Assembly: GCF_010091925.1 (NCBI RefSeq)
Contig: NZ_WVID01000002.1
Coordinates: 270,052-334,051, forward strand
Reading direction: 5' to 3'
Length of the DNA: 64,000 nucleotides
From: Nostoc sp. B(2019)
GTDB taxonomy: Bacteria; Cyanobacteriota; Cyanobacteriia; Cyanobacteriales; Nostocaceae
The notes under the pieces were generated by a model. That model ran no database searches, was not told the DNA's origin, and was given only the letters and a program-made list of their open reading frames with translations. The position numbers were made by a program, and so were the translations under genes. Shown in pieces: positions 43,249 through 52,751 of the stretch (position 1 is its first letter; every line of letters starts with the position of its first letter).

Positions 43249-44766
43249 TTATAAATTCGGCGGAATACAAACATCTGGCGCACACAAACCGGAAAATTGC
43301 AACGTTGTCACCTCAAAAGTATCCAAATCTACACAACGAATAGCATGATTATTTGTATCACTAATATATAAATGTGAACCCCCAACACTCAATCCCGAAG
43401 GTTCAAAAAAGCGGCTATTCTTACCTTGACCATCTTGTAAACCAGCAGAACCATCTCCCAAAACAGTTTGACAATTGCCCGTGCTAGGACTAACTAATTT
43501 AATCTTGTGATTGTAAGTATCTGCTACCCATAAATAATTTTGAACGTATTCCACTCCCAAACAGTGCTGCAACCGCACATTTTCACCCTGTCCATCAACA
43601 TCACCAAAGCCAAATAAACCACCACTACCGCAAACTGTTCTAACTTGACGCGGTTCCACCAATCCCACACCGCGAATTGAGCTAACTTCACTATCAGCAA
43701 TATATAATTCTTTTCCATTAGTGGTAATACCGCTGGGTTGAGCAAAAGCAGATTCAGTAAGTAAACCATCAACGCAAGCTTCTGCACCAGTCCCAGCATA
43801 AGTTTTGATAACGCCAGTTTCCAAATCCATTTGCCAAATTTGATGAGGCCCCGCCATCGCAATGAACAAAATATTTTCCACTTTCACCAAATCCCAAGGA
43901 GAATTCAGCGCAGTTTCTAAACCAGCACTGCCATGAGGGCGAATATTACGGCTTTGCTCACCCGTTCCCGCAATGGTTTCCACTACCTGACGCTTCAAGT
44001 CAACTCGCCGCAGAGCATGATTTTCCGTATCAGCAACGTAGAGAATCTGATTTTCTACATCAAATGTCATTCCCTGCGGTGCAAAAAACTGCGCTTCGTT
44101 AAACGTTCCATCGGTTAAACCAGATTTTCCAGTACCAATCAAATACAAAATTTCGCCCTCAAAGCTACTCATGACTAAGCGGTGATGTCCAGAGTCAGCG
44201 ATGAACAAACCCGCTGGCGTAGCCAGAACTTTACCAGGAAAAGCTATAGGTGTAATTAATAGTTGACGCTGTTTTTCTAAAGTCAAGCTGAGTTCTTGAA
44301 AATTAATCGTACCTTTATTTTGGTGTTGCTGAATTAACTGTTGAATTAGCTGCTCTAAAGCATCACGATTTCCTTCACCAGAGACGGAACCAATAACGTA
44401 GCCTTCGGGGTCTATGAGCATCAACGTCGGCCAAGCACGCACGGTATACTCTTGCCAAACCCGGAAATCGCTGTCAACTATAACAGGATGTTCAATGTCG
44501 TAGCGCAAAATAGCTTGGCGGATGTTTTCGGTTTCTTTTTCGTTGTCAAATTTAGCCGAGTGGACGCCAATAACAGTCAGGCTATCTTTATACTTCTGTT
44601 CTAGATATTTCAAGTTTGGCAGAATGTGCAAACAGTTGATACAACAGTATGTCCAAAAGTCTAGGATTATGACTCTACCCCTGAGTTGCTTCAAAGACAA
44701 GGGTTTGTCAGTGTTTAACCAAGAGTAAGTTTGTGGTAATTCTGGCGCTCTAACACGGGGAACCAT
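43249..44766 (-). CDS. Thioredoxin-like protein with NHL beta-propeller (NHLRC2-like)
   Basis: The frame opens at 44790, but the first eight codons come from an AT-rich heptamer repeat, so ATG 44766 is preferred, giving 505 residues. Residues about 1-165 are a thioredoxin-like domain of the TlpA type with FWTYCCINCLH (redox CxxC as CINC) and WPTLMLIDPEG. Residues about 165-505 are NHL repeats (AQFFAPQGMTFDVENQ-type blades, VADTENHALRRVD, VADTYNHKIKLV, SDTNNHAIRCVD). The layout matches human NHLRC2 and its bacterial relatives. There is no signal peptide, so it is probably cytosolic. Confidence 0.9.
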   Translation of the reverse strand: MVPRVRAPELPQTYSWLNTDKPLSLKQLRGRVIILDFWTYCCINCLHILPNLKYLEQKYKDSLTVIGVHSAKFDNEKETENIRQAILRYDIEHPVIVDSDFRVWQEYTVRAWPTLMLIDPEGYVIGSVSGEGNRDALEQLIQQLIQQHQNKGTINFQELSLTLEKQRQLLITPIAFPGKVLATPAGLFIADSGHHRLVMSSFEGEILYLIGTGKSGLTDGTFNEAQFFAPQGMTFDVENQILYVADTENHALRRVDLKRQVVETIAGTGEQSRNIRPHGSAGLETALNSPWDLVKVENILFIAMAGPHQIWQMDLETGVIKTYAGTGAEACVDGLLTESAFAQPSGITTNGKELYIADSEVSSIRGVGLVEPRQVRTVCGSGGLFGFGDVDGQGENVRLQHCLGVEYVQNYLWVADTYNHKIKLVSPSTGNCQTVLGDGSAGLQDGQGKNSRFFEPSGLSVGGSHLYISDTNNHAIRCVDLDTFEVTTLQFSGLCAPDVCIPPNL

Positions 44767-44782
44767 AATAATTTGTAATTTA

Positions 44783-44804
44783 TAATTCATAATTCATAAT
44801 TATG
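44783..44804 (+). repeat. TAATTCA/AATTATG heptamer repeat ending in a start codon
   Basis: Two TAATTCA units (44783-44796) are followed by AATTATG (44798-44804), whose ATG at 44802 can start the glutaminase. It is the same repeat word, partly inverted, as the array before the Crp-like gene at 15.7 kb. Confidence 0.75.
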
Positions 44805-45743
44805 CAATTTGATATGGCTGTATCTTTTGTGAAAGGACTTGACAAACTAACTACTAAGGAGTTGTCCGCTTGGGTACAACAAGCTAAAACCCAAGCTGAA
44901 CGAGGACAAATTGCTGCTCGCATCCCACAACTAGCTTTGGCTGATCCTGGTTGGTTTGCTGTTCACATCTGTTGTGCATCAAAAGAAACTATTAGCTTTG
45001 GGGATACAGATCGTGTATTCCCGCTGATGAGTGTTATTAAGACATTTTCTCTGCTTTATCTGCTAGAACATCTAGGAGCAGAAACGGTTTTTCAGTGGGT
45101 TGGTGCTGAACCATCAGATGCACCGTTCAACTCTTTAGAGCAGCTAATTGCCGATCGCGGACGACCACGTAATCCGATGATTAATAGTGGAGCAATTATC
45201 CTTGCTGATAAGTTACCAGGAAAAGACGCAAGCGTTCGCACTCAATTATTTTGTCAATGGCTCAATCAATTAGCTCTTTGCCAGCTAAACTTAGATGAGG
45301 AAATGTTGACTTCAGTCCGCTCAACACGTTCCCCAGCTAATCAAGCGATCGCAAATTATCTTGCCGAAATAGGGCATCTAGAAAATGTTGAAACAGCACT
45401 TGACACATACGAGCAGATGTGCTGTTTATCTGGAAGAGTTGAAGACTTAGCCCTACTGGGAAAACTTCTAGCTTGTGAAAACAGTTCCTTATCATCACAA
45501 AACCGCCGGATTGTTAACGCTGTGATGTTAACTTGTGGACTGTATGAAGCTTCTGCTGAGTTTGCCGTCAAGATTGGTCTACCGATGAAATCTGGGATTG
45601 GTGGTGGACTCTTAGCAATAGTACCAGGTGAAGGAGCGATCGCCTGCTACAATCCCGCTTTGGATACAGTGGGTAATCCTGTAGCGGGGCTTGCTTTTAT
45701 TGAGGCTTTAGCGCAAAAGTTAGAATTGAGTATCTTTGCTTAA
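44802..45743 (+). CDS. glsA: Glutaminase
   Basis: Converts glutamine to glutamate and ammonia. The 313-residue protein has the serine-dependent beta-lactamase-like fold of GlsA: Ser and Lys in PLMSVIKTFSLLY (SxxK), the NPMINSGAI segment, the Tyr region YEQMCCLSG, and GIPMKSGIGGG-type oxyanion sequence (GLPMKSGIGGGLLAIVPG). Start is either ATG 44802, formed by a heptamer repeat, or ATG 44814. It is divergent from the thioredoxin-NHL gene 35 bp away. Glutaminases of this kind work in nitrogen recycling or acid stress. Confidence 0.92.
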   Translation: MQFDMAVSFVKGLDKLTTKELSAWVQQAKTQAERGQIAARIPQLALADPGWFAVHICCASKETISFGDTDRVFPLMSVIKTFSLLYLLEHLGAETVFQWVGAEPSDAPFNSLEQLIADRGRPRNPMINSGAIILADKLPGKDASVRTQLFCQWLNQLALCQLNLDEEMLTSVRSTRSPANQAIANYLAEIGHLENVETALDTYEQMCCLSGRVEDLALLGKLLACENSSLSSQNRRIVNAVMLTCGLYEASAEFAVKIGLPMKSGIGGGLLAIVPGEGAIACYNPALDTVGNPVAGLAFIEALAQKLELSIFA

Positions 45744-45764
45744 TTTGCCATCTTGAGATACACC

Positions 45765-45890
45765 AGGACTTACGCAACGAAAACATCAAACTCATTCGCG
45801 TAGCGCACTCCCCTAAGCAAGCCGGAAAAAGGGGGAAACCTTAAAAGCCCCCTTTTAACGAGGTGAGGAGATATTTCAGGCGTAAGTCCT
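45765..45890. mobile_element. 126-bp MITE-like element with AGGACTTACGC ends
   Basis: Perfect 11-bp terminal inverted repeats (AGGACTTACGC at 45765-45775, complement at 45880-45890). The interior has GGGGGAAACC and CCCCCTTTT blocks that can pair. No coding capacity. It lies between the convergent glsA and petL genes. Confidence 0.75.
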
Positions 45891-45918
45891 AGAGTTTTGG
45901 GTTGAATGGATCTCGCGA

Positions 45919-46014
45919 TTAAATTAGCTTGACAGCGCGCAGACCAAACAGCAACCCAACAGCTAAGCCAAAGAACAAAGCCAAAAAGCCGATATAAGCT
46001 ATTACTCCAAACAT
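45919..46014 (-). CDS. petL: Cytochrome b6f complex subunit PetL (31 aa)
   Basis: A 31-codon gene preceded by a GGAG sequence. The product begins [20 protein letters not shown] and ends [11 protein letters not shown]: one transmembrane helix with a basic stromal end. This matches cyanobacterial PetL, as I recall it, in length and in the [15 protein letters not shown] and terminal hydrophobic positions. PetL stabilises the b6f dimer in thylakoids. A longer overlapping minus-strand frame (45770-46063) is a shadow. It converges with glsA across a MITE-like element. Confidence 0.82.
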   Translation of the reverse strand: MFGVIAYIGFLALFFGLAVGLLFGLRAVKLI

Positions 46015-46150
46015 TTATTGTTTCTCCACAATACTTCACTAAATCTATTGAATCATTAGTCATTGGTCATTTGTCAAAACTCCCCCATCCCCCCTTCTCC
46101 CCAGATTGCGATAGAATACCAGCGCACGGGTGCTTGTTTGGGGTTGGCTA

Positions 46151-47242
46151 ATGACTTCTGTAATTAATGTAAATTTACCAGAGCAGTCTTATGAGATTGC
46201 AATTGCACCTGCAAGCTTAGATCAACTAGGTCAACAGATGACTGGTCTGAATTTAGGCAAGAAGGTATTACTGGTCTCTAATCCGACGATTTTTAGGCAT
46301 TATGGAGAAAGAGCGATCGCATCGCTGACATCTGCTGGATTTGAAGTTGCTAGCTGCACCCTACCACCCGGTGAACGCTACAAAACCCTCAACTCAATTC
46401 AAAAGATCTACGATGCAGCCTTGGAAAACCGCCTTGAACGTTCTTCTACAATGGTGGCTTTAGGGGGAGGCGTAATTGGTGATATGACTGGCTTTGCAGC
46501 GGCAACTTGGCTGCGGGGTATTAATGTTGTACAAGTGCCTACCACTCTCTTAGCAATGGTGGATTCGGCAATTGGTGGCAAAACTGGCGTGAATCATCCC
46601 CACGGTAAAAACTTGATTGGAGCATTCCATCAACCGCGTCTAGTATTAATTGATCCAGAAGTCTTGAAAACCCTCCCCATGCGCGAATTTCAGGCGGGAA
46701 TGGCAGAGGTGATCAAGTACGGCGTGATTTGGGATGCTGAATTGTTTACTCAGTTGGAAGAGAGTAAACGCCTTGACCAACTCCGCTATGTAAAACCTGA
46801 GCTAATAGCCAGTATATTAACGCGTTCTTGTCAAGCGAAAGCTGATGTAGTTAGTAAAGATGAGAAAGAAGCGGGACTGCGGGCGATTCTCAACTATGGT
46901 CATACCATCGGACATGCAGTAGAAAGCTTGACTGGCTATCGTCTAGTAAATCACGGTGAAGCAGTTGCCATTGGCATGGTAGCAGCAGGACAGATTGCTG
47001 TGAATTTGGGAATGTGGACAAAGGAAGACGCAGAACGTCAAAACGCCCTCATTCAAAAAACGGGTTTACCAGTTAAGTTACCGGATGGGGTAGACATAGA
47101 AGCAATTATTGAGGCTTTACAGTTAGATAAGAAAGTCAAAGCGGGTAAAGTGCGGTTTGTTTTACCGACACAGATTGGTGCAGTGACAGTTACCGATGAC
47201 GTGCCATCGGATACCATCAGACAAGTGTTGCAGGGGATGTAA
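46151..47242 (+). CDS. aroB: 3-dehydroquinate synthase
   Basis: Second step of the shikimate pathway, NAD- and metal-dependent. The frame opens at GTG 46130, but ATG 46151 gives the usual N-terminus ([18 protein letters not shown]) and 363 residues. Motifs: [58 protein letters not shown] and [10 protein letters not shown], carrying the Zn-binding Glu and two His residues. It stands alone among unrelated genes. Confidence 0.96.
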   Translation: MTSVINVNLPEQSYEIAIAPASLDQLGQQMTGLNLGKKVLLVSNPTIFRHYGERAIASLTSAGFEVASCTLPPGERYKTLNSIQKIYDAALENRLERSSTMVALGGGVIGDMTGFAAATWLRGINVVQVPTTLLAMVDSAIGGKTGVNHPHGKNLIGAFHQPRLVLIDPEVLKTLPMREFQAGMAEVIKYGVIWDAELFTQLEESKRLDQLRYVKPELIASILTRSCQAKADVVSKDEKEAGLRAILNYGHTIGHAVESLTGYRLVNHGEAVAIGMVAAGQIAVNLGMWTKEDAERQNALIQKTGLPVKLPDGVDIEAIIEALQLDKKVKAGKVRFVLPTQIGAVTVTDDVPSDTIRQVLQGM

Positions 47243-47275
47243 TTGATTACCCAAATAACAATTAAAACAAGCTAG

Positions 47276-47413
47276 CCGCTCTTTCACCCAGATGCAGCAC
47301 CACAAATTTATATGGGAGAAAAAATACTTACAGATTTCCTACTTGAAGGATTAGAATTTACTGCTGAGCAGGTGTTCCAAAAGGCGAAAATACCATCTAA
47401 TACTAGTTCGTGA
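47276..47413 (+). pseudogene. Short protein-gene remnant downstream of aroB
   Basis: A frame beginning just after a TAG reads LFHPDAAPQIYMGEKI, then LEGLEFTAEQVFQKAKIP to a TGA. It looks like the C-terminal end of a longer protein, possibly of the Uma2 family. From ATG 47312 it would be 33 residues. No start signal is seen, and I regard it as a fragment. Confidence 0.4.
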
Positions 47414-47423
47414 TTCAAGTTTT

Positions 47424-47458
47424 CAGATGCCCGACTTCTTGATGAAGTCGGGCATCTG
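47424..47458. terminator. Palindrome between aroB and the TpsA-CHAT gene
   Basis: A perfect 15-bp stem (CAGATGCCCGACTTC at 47424-47438, complement at 47444-47458) with a 5-nt loop separates two convergent genes. The core CCCGACTTCTT is shared with a palindrome at 52752-52784, so it is a dispersed repeat that may double as a terminator. Confidence 0.6.
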
Positions 47459-47491
47459 GAACGTAGCGTTACTTTTCTCCTTTATCCACAT

Positions 47492-50400
47492 TTACCAGGG
47501 ATTGCCTACCATTGTGAAAGCAGCCCAATAATAAGGGTGTGACAGCGATTGCTCAGTTTCATTAATACTTTCAGCAGGCAAAAGCAAACTTCTAACTGTT
47601 CTCAAACCTTGTACCTGACCATTCTTAACGTAAACCTCCCCTTTGGCCATAGCCACCTGAGCTTGTCTTAAAGCTTCTGCGCGAATGGGAGCTGTCCTTA
47701 AACTTTCGTAAAATTTTGTCATCAATGCTGCTGTACCAGCATCGCTGACTGCCCAAAGACTGGCAATACTGGTTTTTACACCTGCTAGTACAGCTAAACC
47801 TGCAAACCCAATCTCTGCTTCTCTATTTCCTAAAGCTGTTCTACAAGCACTCAGCACCAGCATTTCGACTTGGGGATCATTTAACCGTAACTGTCGTATC
47901 TGGTTTAAGCGCAACTTGTCCTCCCAAAGTTGAATATAGGAGTTGCTCAAAGTACCAGTGGAAAAGTCAGCATGGGTTGCCATGTGAATAATCCCAAAAG
48001 GTTGGTGATGGCGCATAACTTTGAGATTGCCTAAAGTGGCTTGCTTATCTAACAACAATTTGCCTTGCCAAAGTTTGGACACTAGTGTTGATAACTCAAT
48101 GGGAACTGCTGGTAAAGGCACTTGACCTTGAGTACTCAGAGAAACCCCCATCGCTAAAACTTGAGATTTTTTAATATCACTATATAGAGTGTTAGTCAAG
48201 CTGAGACTGGGCATCAAGCCAATACTGTATTTTTCCACTAGGAACCCTTTGCTATTGTGGAGGGCAGCCATTGGGGTTGAACGTAACCCAACGTCTGGTA
48301 GAAAGACCAGATTGTTGATTCCTCGCGCTTGTAAATCTGCGTCTAGTGGTGCAATAATCCAACGATAAAGTTGCTGAGATGAACTTAAGTAATCGGTGCG
48401 GCTACGGTTTCGTGGATTAACGATTTCGTTGCGAAATTCTTGAGCTACATCCAGAACTTTGGTTCTCGTCGCTCCTGAAATGCGCTTGCGTATGGGTTTA
48501 CCTTTTCCAGTCACTACCACTAGTTCTAGTTGGTCGCTATCCTGCTCTAGTATGGGATTTAATTGTTTGGTAGATTTAGCTTGGTCTAAATTTGCCTCTG
48601 GTTGAATCTCCACAGGTACAAAACTGATATAAACAAACGCAGGTTTAACACCAGTCGCTTTCTCAATTTTGCGAGCAATCTCACTAGCATCATCCAGTGT
48701 TTTAATCGCAGGAATGGATATGTCTAAATGTTCGGCAATGCTAGTTGTGAACTTAAGTTCAGGATTGTAATCGGTATTAAGAATAGCGACATCAGTCTTA
48801 GTGGAAATGTTGACAGGCGGTATACCGGGATTTTGAACACACTGAAATTTACAGGGAGAAATATCTGGTTGAGTGGAGGTAGGAGGAAGGGGAGTAGAGG
48901 TAGCAGGGGGAGAGGGAGTAGAAGGAGCAGGGGGGGCTTTCAAGGGTAGGGGGTTGACGTTGATTCCTATTGGTGTGGGTGCTGAGGATGAAACGCGATC
49001 GCTAGCTCTAATTGTGAAAGCATTAATTAATCCTGTAGTATTAGTTGGGGGTGTATAGCTGAGTGTCTCACCAGAAACTATTGTGTTTCCAGGAACTAAA
49101 AGGGTATTGTCTCGCCTCAGTTCTCCTGCCAAAATGCCATCAATGACAACTGATGTTTTATCAACGTTGACATCGTTAGTGTTGGCATTAAATGTGAAGA
49201 TAAAGGGTTGATTGGGTTGAGCATTGGATGTCAAAGGCGATGTCGTCAGTGTTGGCGGGGTGTTGATAGACGTAATGGTGATACCGCCTGGAGTACCACT
49301 AGCATTTCCGTTATTAGGCAAGACTGGAAACTTGCTACCTAGAGGGATAATTGAACTTCCTCCAGCATTAATTGTCCCTGCTGTGCCATTGAATTTGCCA
49401 TTACCTATAATAAACGGCTTATTTTTTGCTCCTCCATCAAATTGAATTGTGATGTTACCGCCTACGGGAGGTGCAGAACTAACACTAGTACTTCCGGCCT
49501 CACCAATAAAATTAAACACTCCACCACTAGCGATTGTATTACCCGTACTAGCGATCGCTCCTCTTCCTTGAACCAGTCCATTTGTTAACACTTGTACATT
49601 GCCACCTTGAACAGTGCTACTGCCATTAAAGTCCGTCGTGGCTTGAGTGTTGATGCTGTTAAACCGAATAGTGCTGCCAGCAGTATTACTAGTCTTTAAA
49701 GTAACGTTGCCACCTGTAGTGATTGCAGTACCATCGACTCCAGTGGCGGTTACTGAAGCATCAATAGCACCATTAACGATGATGCGGTCTTTGGCAGTTA
49801 AGCTGACTGCACCACCTAAGCCTGTAAAGCTGCCACCTCCAGTCTTGACTACAAATGAGTTAATTGCCCTTGTGGTGATACTGCCGTTGGTGGTTTTTAC
49901 TACTACATTGCCACCCATACCATTGCCAATCGCATCAATTGAAGAGGAATTAATATTATTTGTATGGATATTGCCTACGGCAGTTAAAGTTACCGTTCCA
50001 GTGGCGTAGCCATTACCACTGGTGATAATGTCGCCTACATTAATCTTGCCGTTACTCGCAGACAAATTTACATTACCACTATTAATACCAGCACTAGTTG
50101 TATTTAAATTTCCCAAGAATAGGCTGGCTCCTGAAATGTTAATAGCTCCTCCGTTTGTCTGGATTGTGTCGGTAGGTTTGGCAAAGATTACAGAACCGCT
50201 GTTTGAAGTGAGGCTGAAACTACCACTACCCAAATTTAATCTAGCCATACCAGGAGTAGTTACTCCAACCGTCGCTCCTTTGATGGGATTGATAGTAATC
50301 TTTCCTGTCGCTTGTAAGTTGATATTTGTGCTAAACCCTAGATTTGCGATCGCTCTCCAAGATATAGTATTAGCCCCACTATCTGGACGCCCAAAGATAA

Positions 50401-51709
50401 CATTAGCAGGCATAGCATCAAAATCAACTGAGCCTGCTGGGGCATCAAGAATAGTCAACCTGTTAAGGTCGAGCAATAAAGTACCATTGCCATTAGCTGC
50501 TGAAGTATTTACCTGTCCTTTAAAGGTCAAGAAGTTTTTGCCCGATACTTCGACAAAACCGCCGTTTCCTGAATTTGCACCTCCGCGAGCAGAAATGTTA
50601 CCAAAATAGTTTGTGTCATTACCCCAAACAATTACACGTCCCCCGTTTCCATTCACACTACTATCGGCGGAAATGACGGAGTTTGAGTCAACATAAGTCT
50701 GCTCGGCATTGGGGATTCCTTTACGCTGATAATCGCCACCAATCAGCACAGTACCGCCGCCATTTGTACCAGAGGCGTTAATATTAGCATCAATCAACCC
50801 GACTCGTTGACCCAAAATATTTACTGTGCCACCTGTTTGGCTTGATACGTCAACCTTGCCAGAAACAATGGTGGTAGCAGTGGGGGGAATCATAACTTTA
50901 GAGTCTGTCAGTTGCACAGTTCCATCTGGGTTAGCAGATAACCCAGTGTTACCAACTGTCAGCAATTCAGGTAAAGAGGTAATGGGAATTGTCCAATTGT
51001 TAGGTTGGTTGCTACTAGCGAGGGGTTGAATTTCCAAACTCAAGAGATTTCCTGGCTGACTAAGACGCACCCAATTTTGCCCTGGTACGGATGTGATGAC
51101 GATTTGGCCTGCGGGTGCTGAGAGTTGCCCAGTATTCACCACAGTACCGCCTAACAAAGTCAAACTCTGGCCAACGCCGACCCCCAAATTACCAGCATTT
51201 ACGATCGCTCCTGGCTGGCTCATGGTAAACGCAAAGCCGTTGGGGTTTCCCACCAAGGCAGTGTAATCATTAGCACCGATGGCGTTGAACCAAGTATTGT
51301 TAAAGCCAATACCATTGGCTGTTGTCGCCGTGAAAGCACCGGGGACGTTTAAGCTGGCATTTGAGCCAAAAATAAATCCTGCCGGATTCATCAAATACAG
51401 GTTAGGGCTACCACCTGTTACCTGAATCAAGCCATTAATTATAGAGGCATTCCCGCCTGTAATCCGACCAAGGATATTTTGGAGAGCCGGATTAGCTTGA
51501 AAGTTGGCAATTTGTTCTAACTTAATCCCAAACTGTTCAAAGCTATGGAAGAGGTTAATTCCATCGCTGGAAGTTTTACCACCGTTGATATCGAGTCGAT
51601 TACCGTTGGGAGTCACAATTGTGCCTGTACCATCGGTAGCGGGAATAATTTGCTGTGCTTGAGCTAATCCAGTACCGATTAGGAAAATATATCCGACAAC
51701 ACTGCTCAT
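47492..51709 (-). CDS. TpsA-like filamentous-hemagglutinin-type exoprotein with C-terminal CHAT protease domain
   Basis: Start at ATG 51709 is chosen because it begins a signal peptide (MSSVVGYIFLIGTGLAQAQQ); upstream sequence in the same frame is a glycosyltransferase remnant and repeats. The 1405 residues are: a TPS/hemagglutination domain (about 20-140; NPAGFIFGSNASLNVPGAF), a long Asn/Gly/Thr-rich beta-helix (about 140-830; GGNVQVLTNGLV, GGTVNILGQ), an Ig/cadherin-like segment (PPTLTTSPLTS), a Pro-rich linker, and a CHAT domain (about 1050-1405) with candidate catalytic His1246 (HMATHADF) and Cys1289 (LSACRTALGN). The divergent gene encodes a TpsB transporter, its likely exporter. A surface or secreted caspase-like protease is inferred. 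Confidence 0.87.
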   Translation of the reverse strand: MSSVVGYIFLIGTGLAQAQQIIPATDGTGTIVTPNGNRLDINGGKTSSDGINLFHSFEQFGIKLEQIANFQANPALQNILGRITGGNASIINGLIQVTGGSPNLYLMNPAGFIFGSNASLNVPGAFTATTANGIGFNNTWFNAIGANDYTALVGNPNGFAFTMSQPGAIVNAGNLGVGVGQSLTLLGGTVVNTGQLSAPAGQIVITSVPGQNWVRLSQPGNLLSLEIQPLASSNQPNNWTIPITSLPELLTVGNTGLSANPDGTVQLTDSKVMIPPTATTIVSGKVDVSSQTGGTVNILGQRVGLIDANINASGTNGGGTVLIGGDYQRKGIPNAEQTYVDSNSVISADSSVNGNGGRVIVWGNDTNYFGNISARGGANSGNGGFVEVSGKNFLTFKGQVNTSAANGNGTLLLDLNRLTILDAPAGSVDFDAMPANVIFGRPDSGANTISWRAIANLGFSTNINLQATGKITINPIKGATVGVTTPGMARLNLGSGSFSLTSNSGSVIFAKPTDTIQTNGGAINISGASLFLGNLNTTSAGINSGNVNLSASNGKINVGDIITSGNGYATGTVTLTAVGNIHTNNINSSSIDAIGNGMGGNVVVKTTNGSITTRAINSFVVKTGGGSFTGLGGAVSLTAKDRIIVNGAIDASVTATGVDGTAITTGGNVTLKTSNTAGSTIRFNSINTQATTDFNGSSTVQGGNVQVLTNGLVQGRGAIASTGNTIASGGVFNFIGEAGSTSVSSAPPVGGNITIQFDGGAKNKPFIIGNGKFNGTAGTINAGGSSIIPLGSKFPVLPNNGNASGTPGGITITSINTPPTLTTSPLTSNAQPNQPFIFTFNANTNDVNVDKTSVVIDGILAGELRRDNTLLVPGNTIVSGETLSYTPPTNTTGLINAFTIRASDRVSSSAPTPIGINVNPLPLKAPPAPSTPSPPATSTPLPPTSTQPDISPCKFQCVQNPGIPPVNISTKTDVAILNTDYNPELKFTTSIAEHLDISIPAIKTLDDASEIARKIEKATGVKPAFVYISFVPVEIQPEANLDQAKSTKQLNPILEQDSDQLELVVVTGKGKPIRKRISGATRTKVLDVAQEFRNEIVNPRNRSRTDYLSSSQQLYRWIIAPLDADLQARGINNLVFLPDVGLRSTPMAALHNSKGFLVEKYSIGLMPSLSLTNTLYSDIKKSQVLAMGVSLSTQGQVPLPAVPIELSTLVSKLWQGKLLLDKQATLGNLKVMRHHQPFGIIHMATHADFSTGTLSNSYIQLWEDKLRLNQIRQLRLNDPQVEMLVLSACRTALGNREAEIGFAGLAVLAGVKTSIASLWAVSDAGTAALMTKFYESLRTAPIRAEALRQAQVAMAKGEVYVKNGQVQGLRTVRSLLLPAESINETEQSLSHPYYWAAFTMVGNPW

Positions 51710-51889
51710 TCCCCAGATGAGCCGGGGAATGCTGATGTTGAGGCTTTGCCTGATTTTATCAAAAAAGCTTAGGGGGAAAGGGGAAGGAGAAAGGGGAAAA
51801 ACTGTACTTCGTCCCGCTACGCTAACGCCCCTTGTGAGCGACCTGTGTTCATCCTTTTTCCTCTCTTGTTTATTCAAAAGGCGGGAGGC

Positions 51890-52378
51890 GGAGCTGAGAA
51901 ACGAGGATAAGGGTTTGCGTCGCCAGATAAAGCAACCTGTGGACAGTTCATCGATTTGATAATGGTTAGCGAGTCCTTGCCGTTGGTGTGCTTGGTTAAT
52001 TGCTTGGTGCGATCGCGTAGCGTCTCCGTAGGAGAATCGCCTATGGTGGGGCGTAGCCCATCGCTGGGAGCCATTACCTGGATGGATGCGGTAGTAGTAT
52101 AGCTTCCTGACACGTCCTACCTGAGCAACCTCAGAGAACCGCAGACATAGATCGTAGTCTTTGAAATAATTCGCTGAGCCATCGACTCTATTAACTTGGT
52201 CGTAAACATACTCATAGGCGATCGCCACTGATCCATCTGTAGAGCCATCATCCCAAACCAACAACTCAAAGTCTTGCCATGTCTGCTCTAAGACGCTAGC
52301 GATCGCTGCCCCAATGTAAGACTCCCGGTTGTAATTGATAATGACAATGGAGATCAGTGGTGACATGGAAGTACTCAC
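51890..52378 (-). pseudogene. Decayed family 2 glycosyltransferase, open into the TpsA-CHAT frame
   Basis: From ATG 52378 the frame reads PLISIVIINYNRESYIGAAI and LLVWDDGSTDGSVAIA, a GT-A N-terminus with the DDGS motif. It then jumps to DYDLCLRFSEVAQ and LYYYRIHPGN, the C-terminal part of such enzymes, with about 130 central residues missing, including the expected DxD. A dispersed repeat interrupts after IHPGNGSQ, and the end (HQAINQAHQRQGLANHYQIDE) resumes after it. No stop codon separates this from the TpsA-CHAT gene, so a 1628-residue fusion is formally possible. Confidence 0.75.
52007..52064. repeat. Dispersed Nostoc repeat (copy 2) inside the glycosyltransferase remnant
   Basis: Nearly identical to the copy at 21687-21743 (shared GCGTAGCGTCTCCGTAGGAG and GGGGCGTAGCC). 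It is inserted so that the minus-strand frame stays open, encoding about 19 foreign residues (RWATPHHRRFSYGDATR). Confidence 0.85.
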
Positions 52379-52583
52379 AAGTTTTTACTCTGTTAACAGA
52401 ATATAATGTTCAGGGCTTTCACTTAGAAGCGATCGCTGTTAATTATTTTTTAGTTACAAATTTTCTTAAATCTGAATGTCAAAAATATGATATTCAGATA
52501 TCTATGCACCCATAGCATACTTATAAATCGTAACTAGTTGTTCGCCAAGTCAACTTGGTTGGTAAAGGGTAAGGGTAAAGGTT

Positions 52584-52712
52584 TATAGCGGTTCCCAGGT
52601 AGATGAGGTACATACCAAAACCTCACCCCCAGCCCCTCTCCTTAGTAAGGATAAAGCAAAGCTTTATCGGGGTGAGGTCAATCTGTATCTCATTAGATTA
52701 AGAAACGCTATA
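52584..52712. mobile_element. MITE-like element, TATAGCG family (copy 2)
   Basis: The left end TATAGCGGTTC and right end (read inward) TATAGCGTTTC are followed by related TGAG(G/A)TAC motifs. The inside has CCTCACCCC and GGGGTGAGG arms. 129 bp, non-coding. It lies between the divergent TpsA and TpsB genes, in the 434-bp region 52379-52812. Confidence 0.7.
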
Positions 52713-52751
52713 TTTCCTTTCCTTTCCTTTTTGGTGAACTACTAGTCGGTA

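Noticed and set aside
45770..46063. 97-codon minus-strand frame over petL
   Set aside because: Out of frame with the 31-codon petL, which has a ribosome site and family match; the longer frame runs through a MITE-like element.
50022..50609. 195-codon plus-strand frame antisense to the TpsA-CHAT gene
   Set aside because: Low-complexity mirror of the Asn/Gly/Thr-rich beta-helix repeats; Leu/Pro-rich composition and no start signal. Similar frames at 49.2-50.0 kb were dropped for the same reason.
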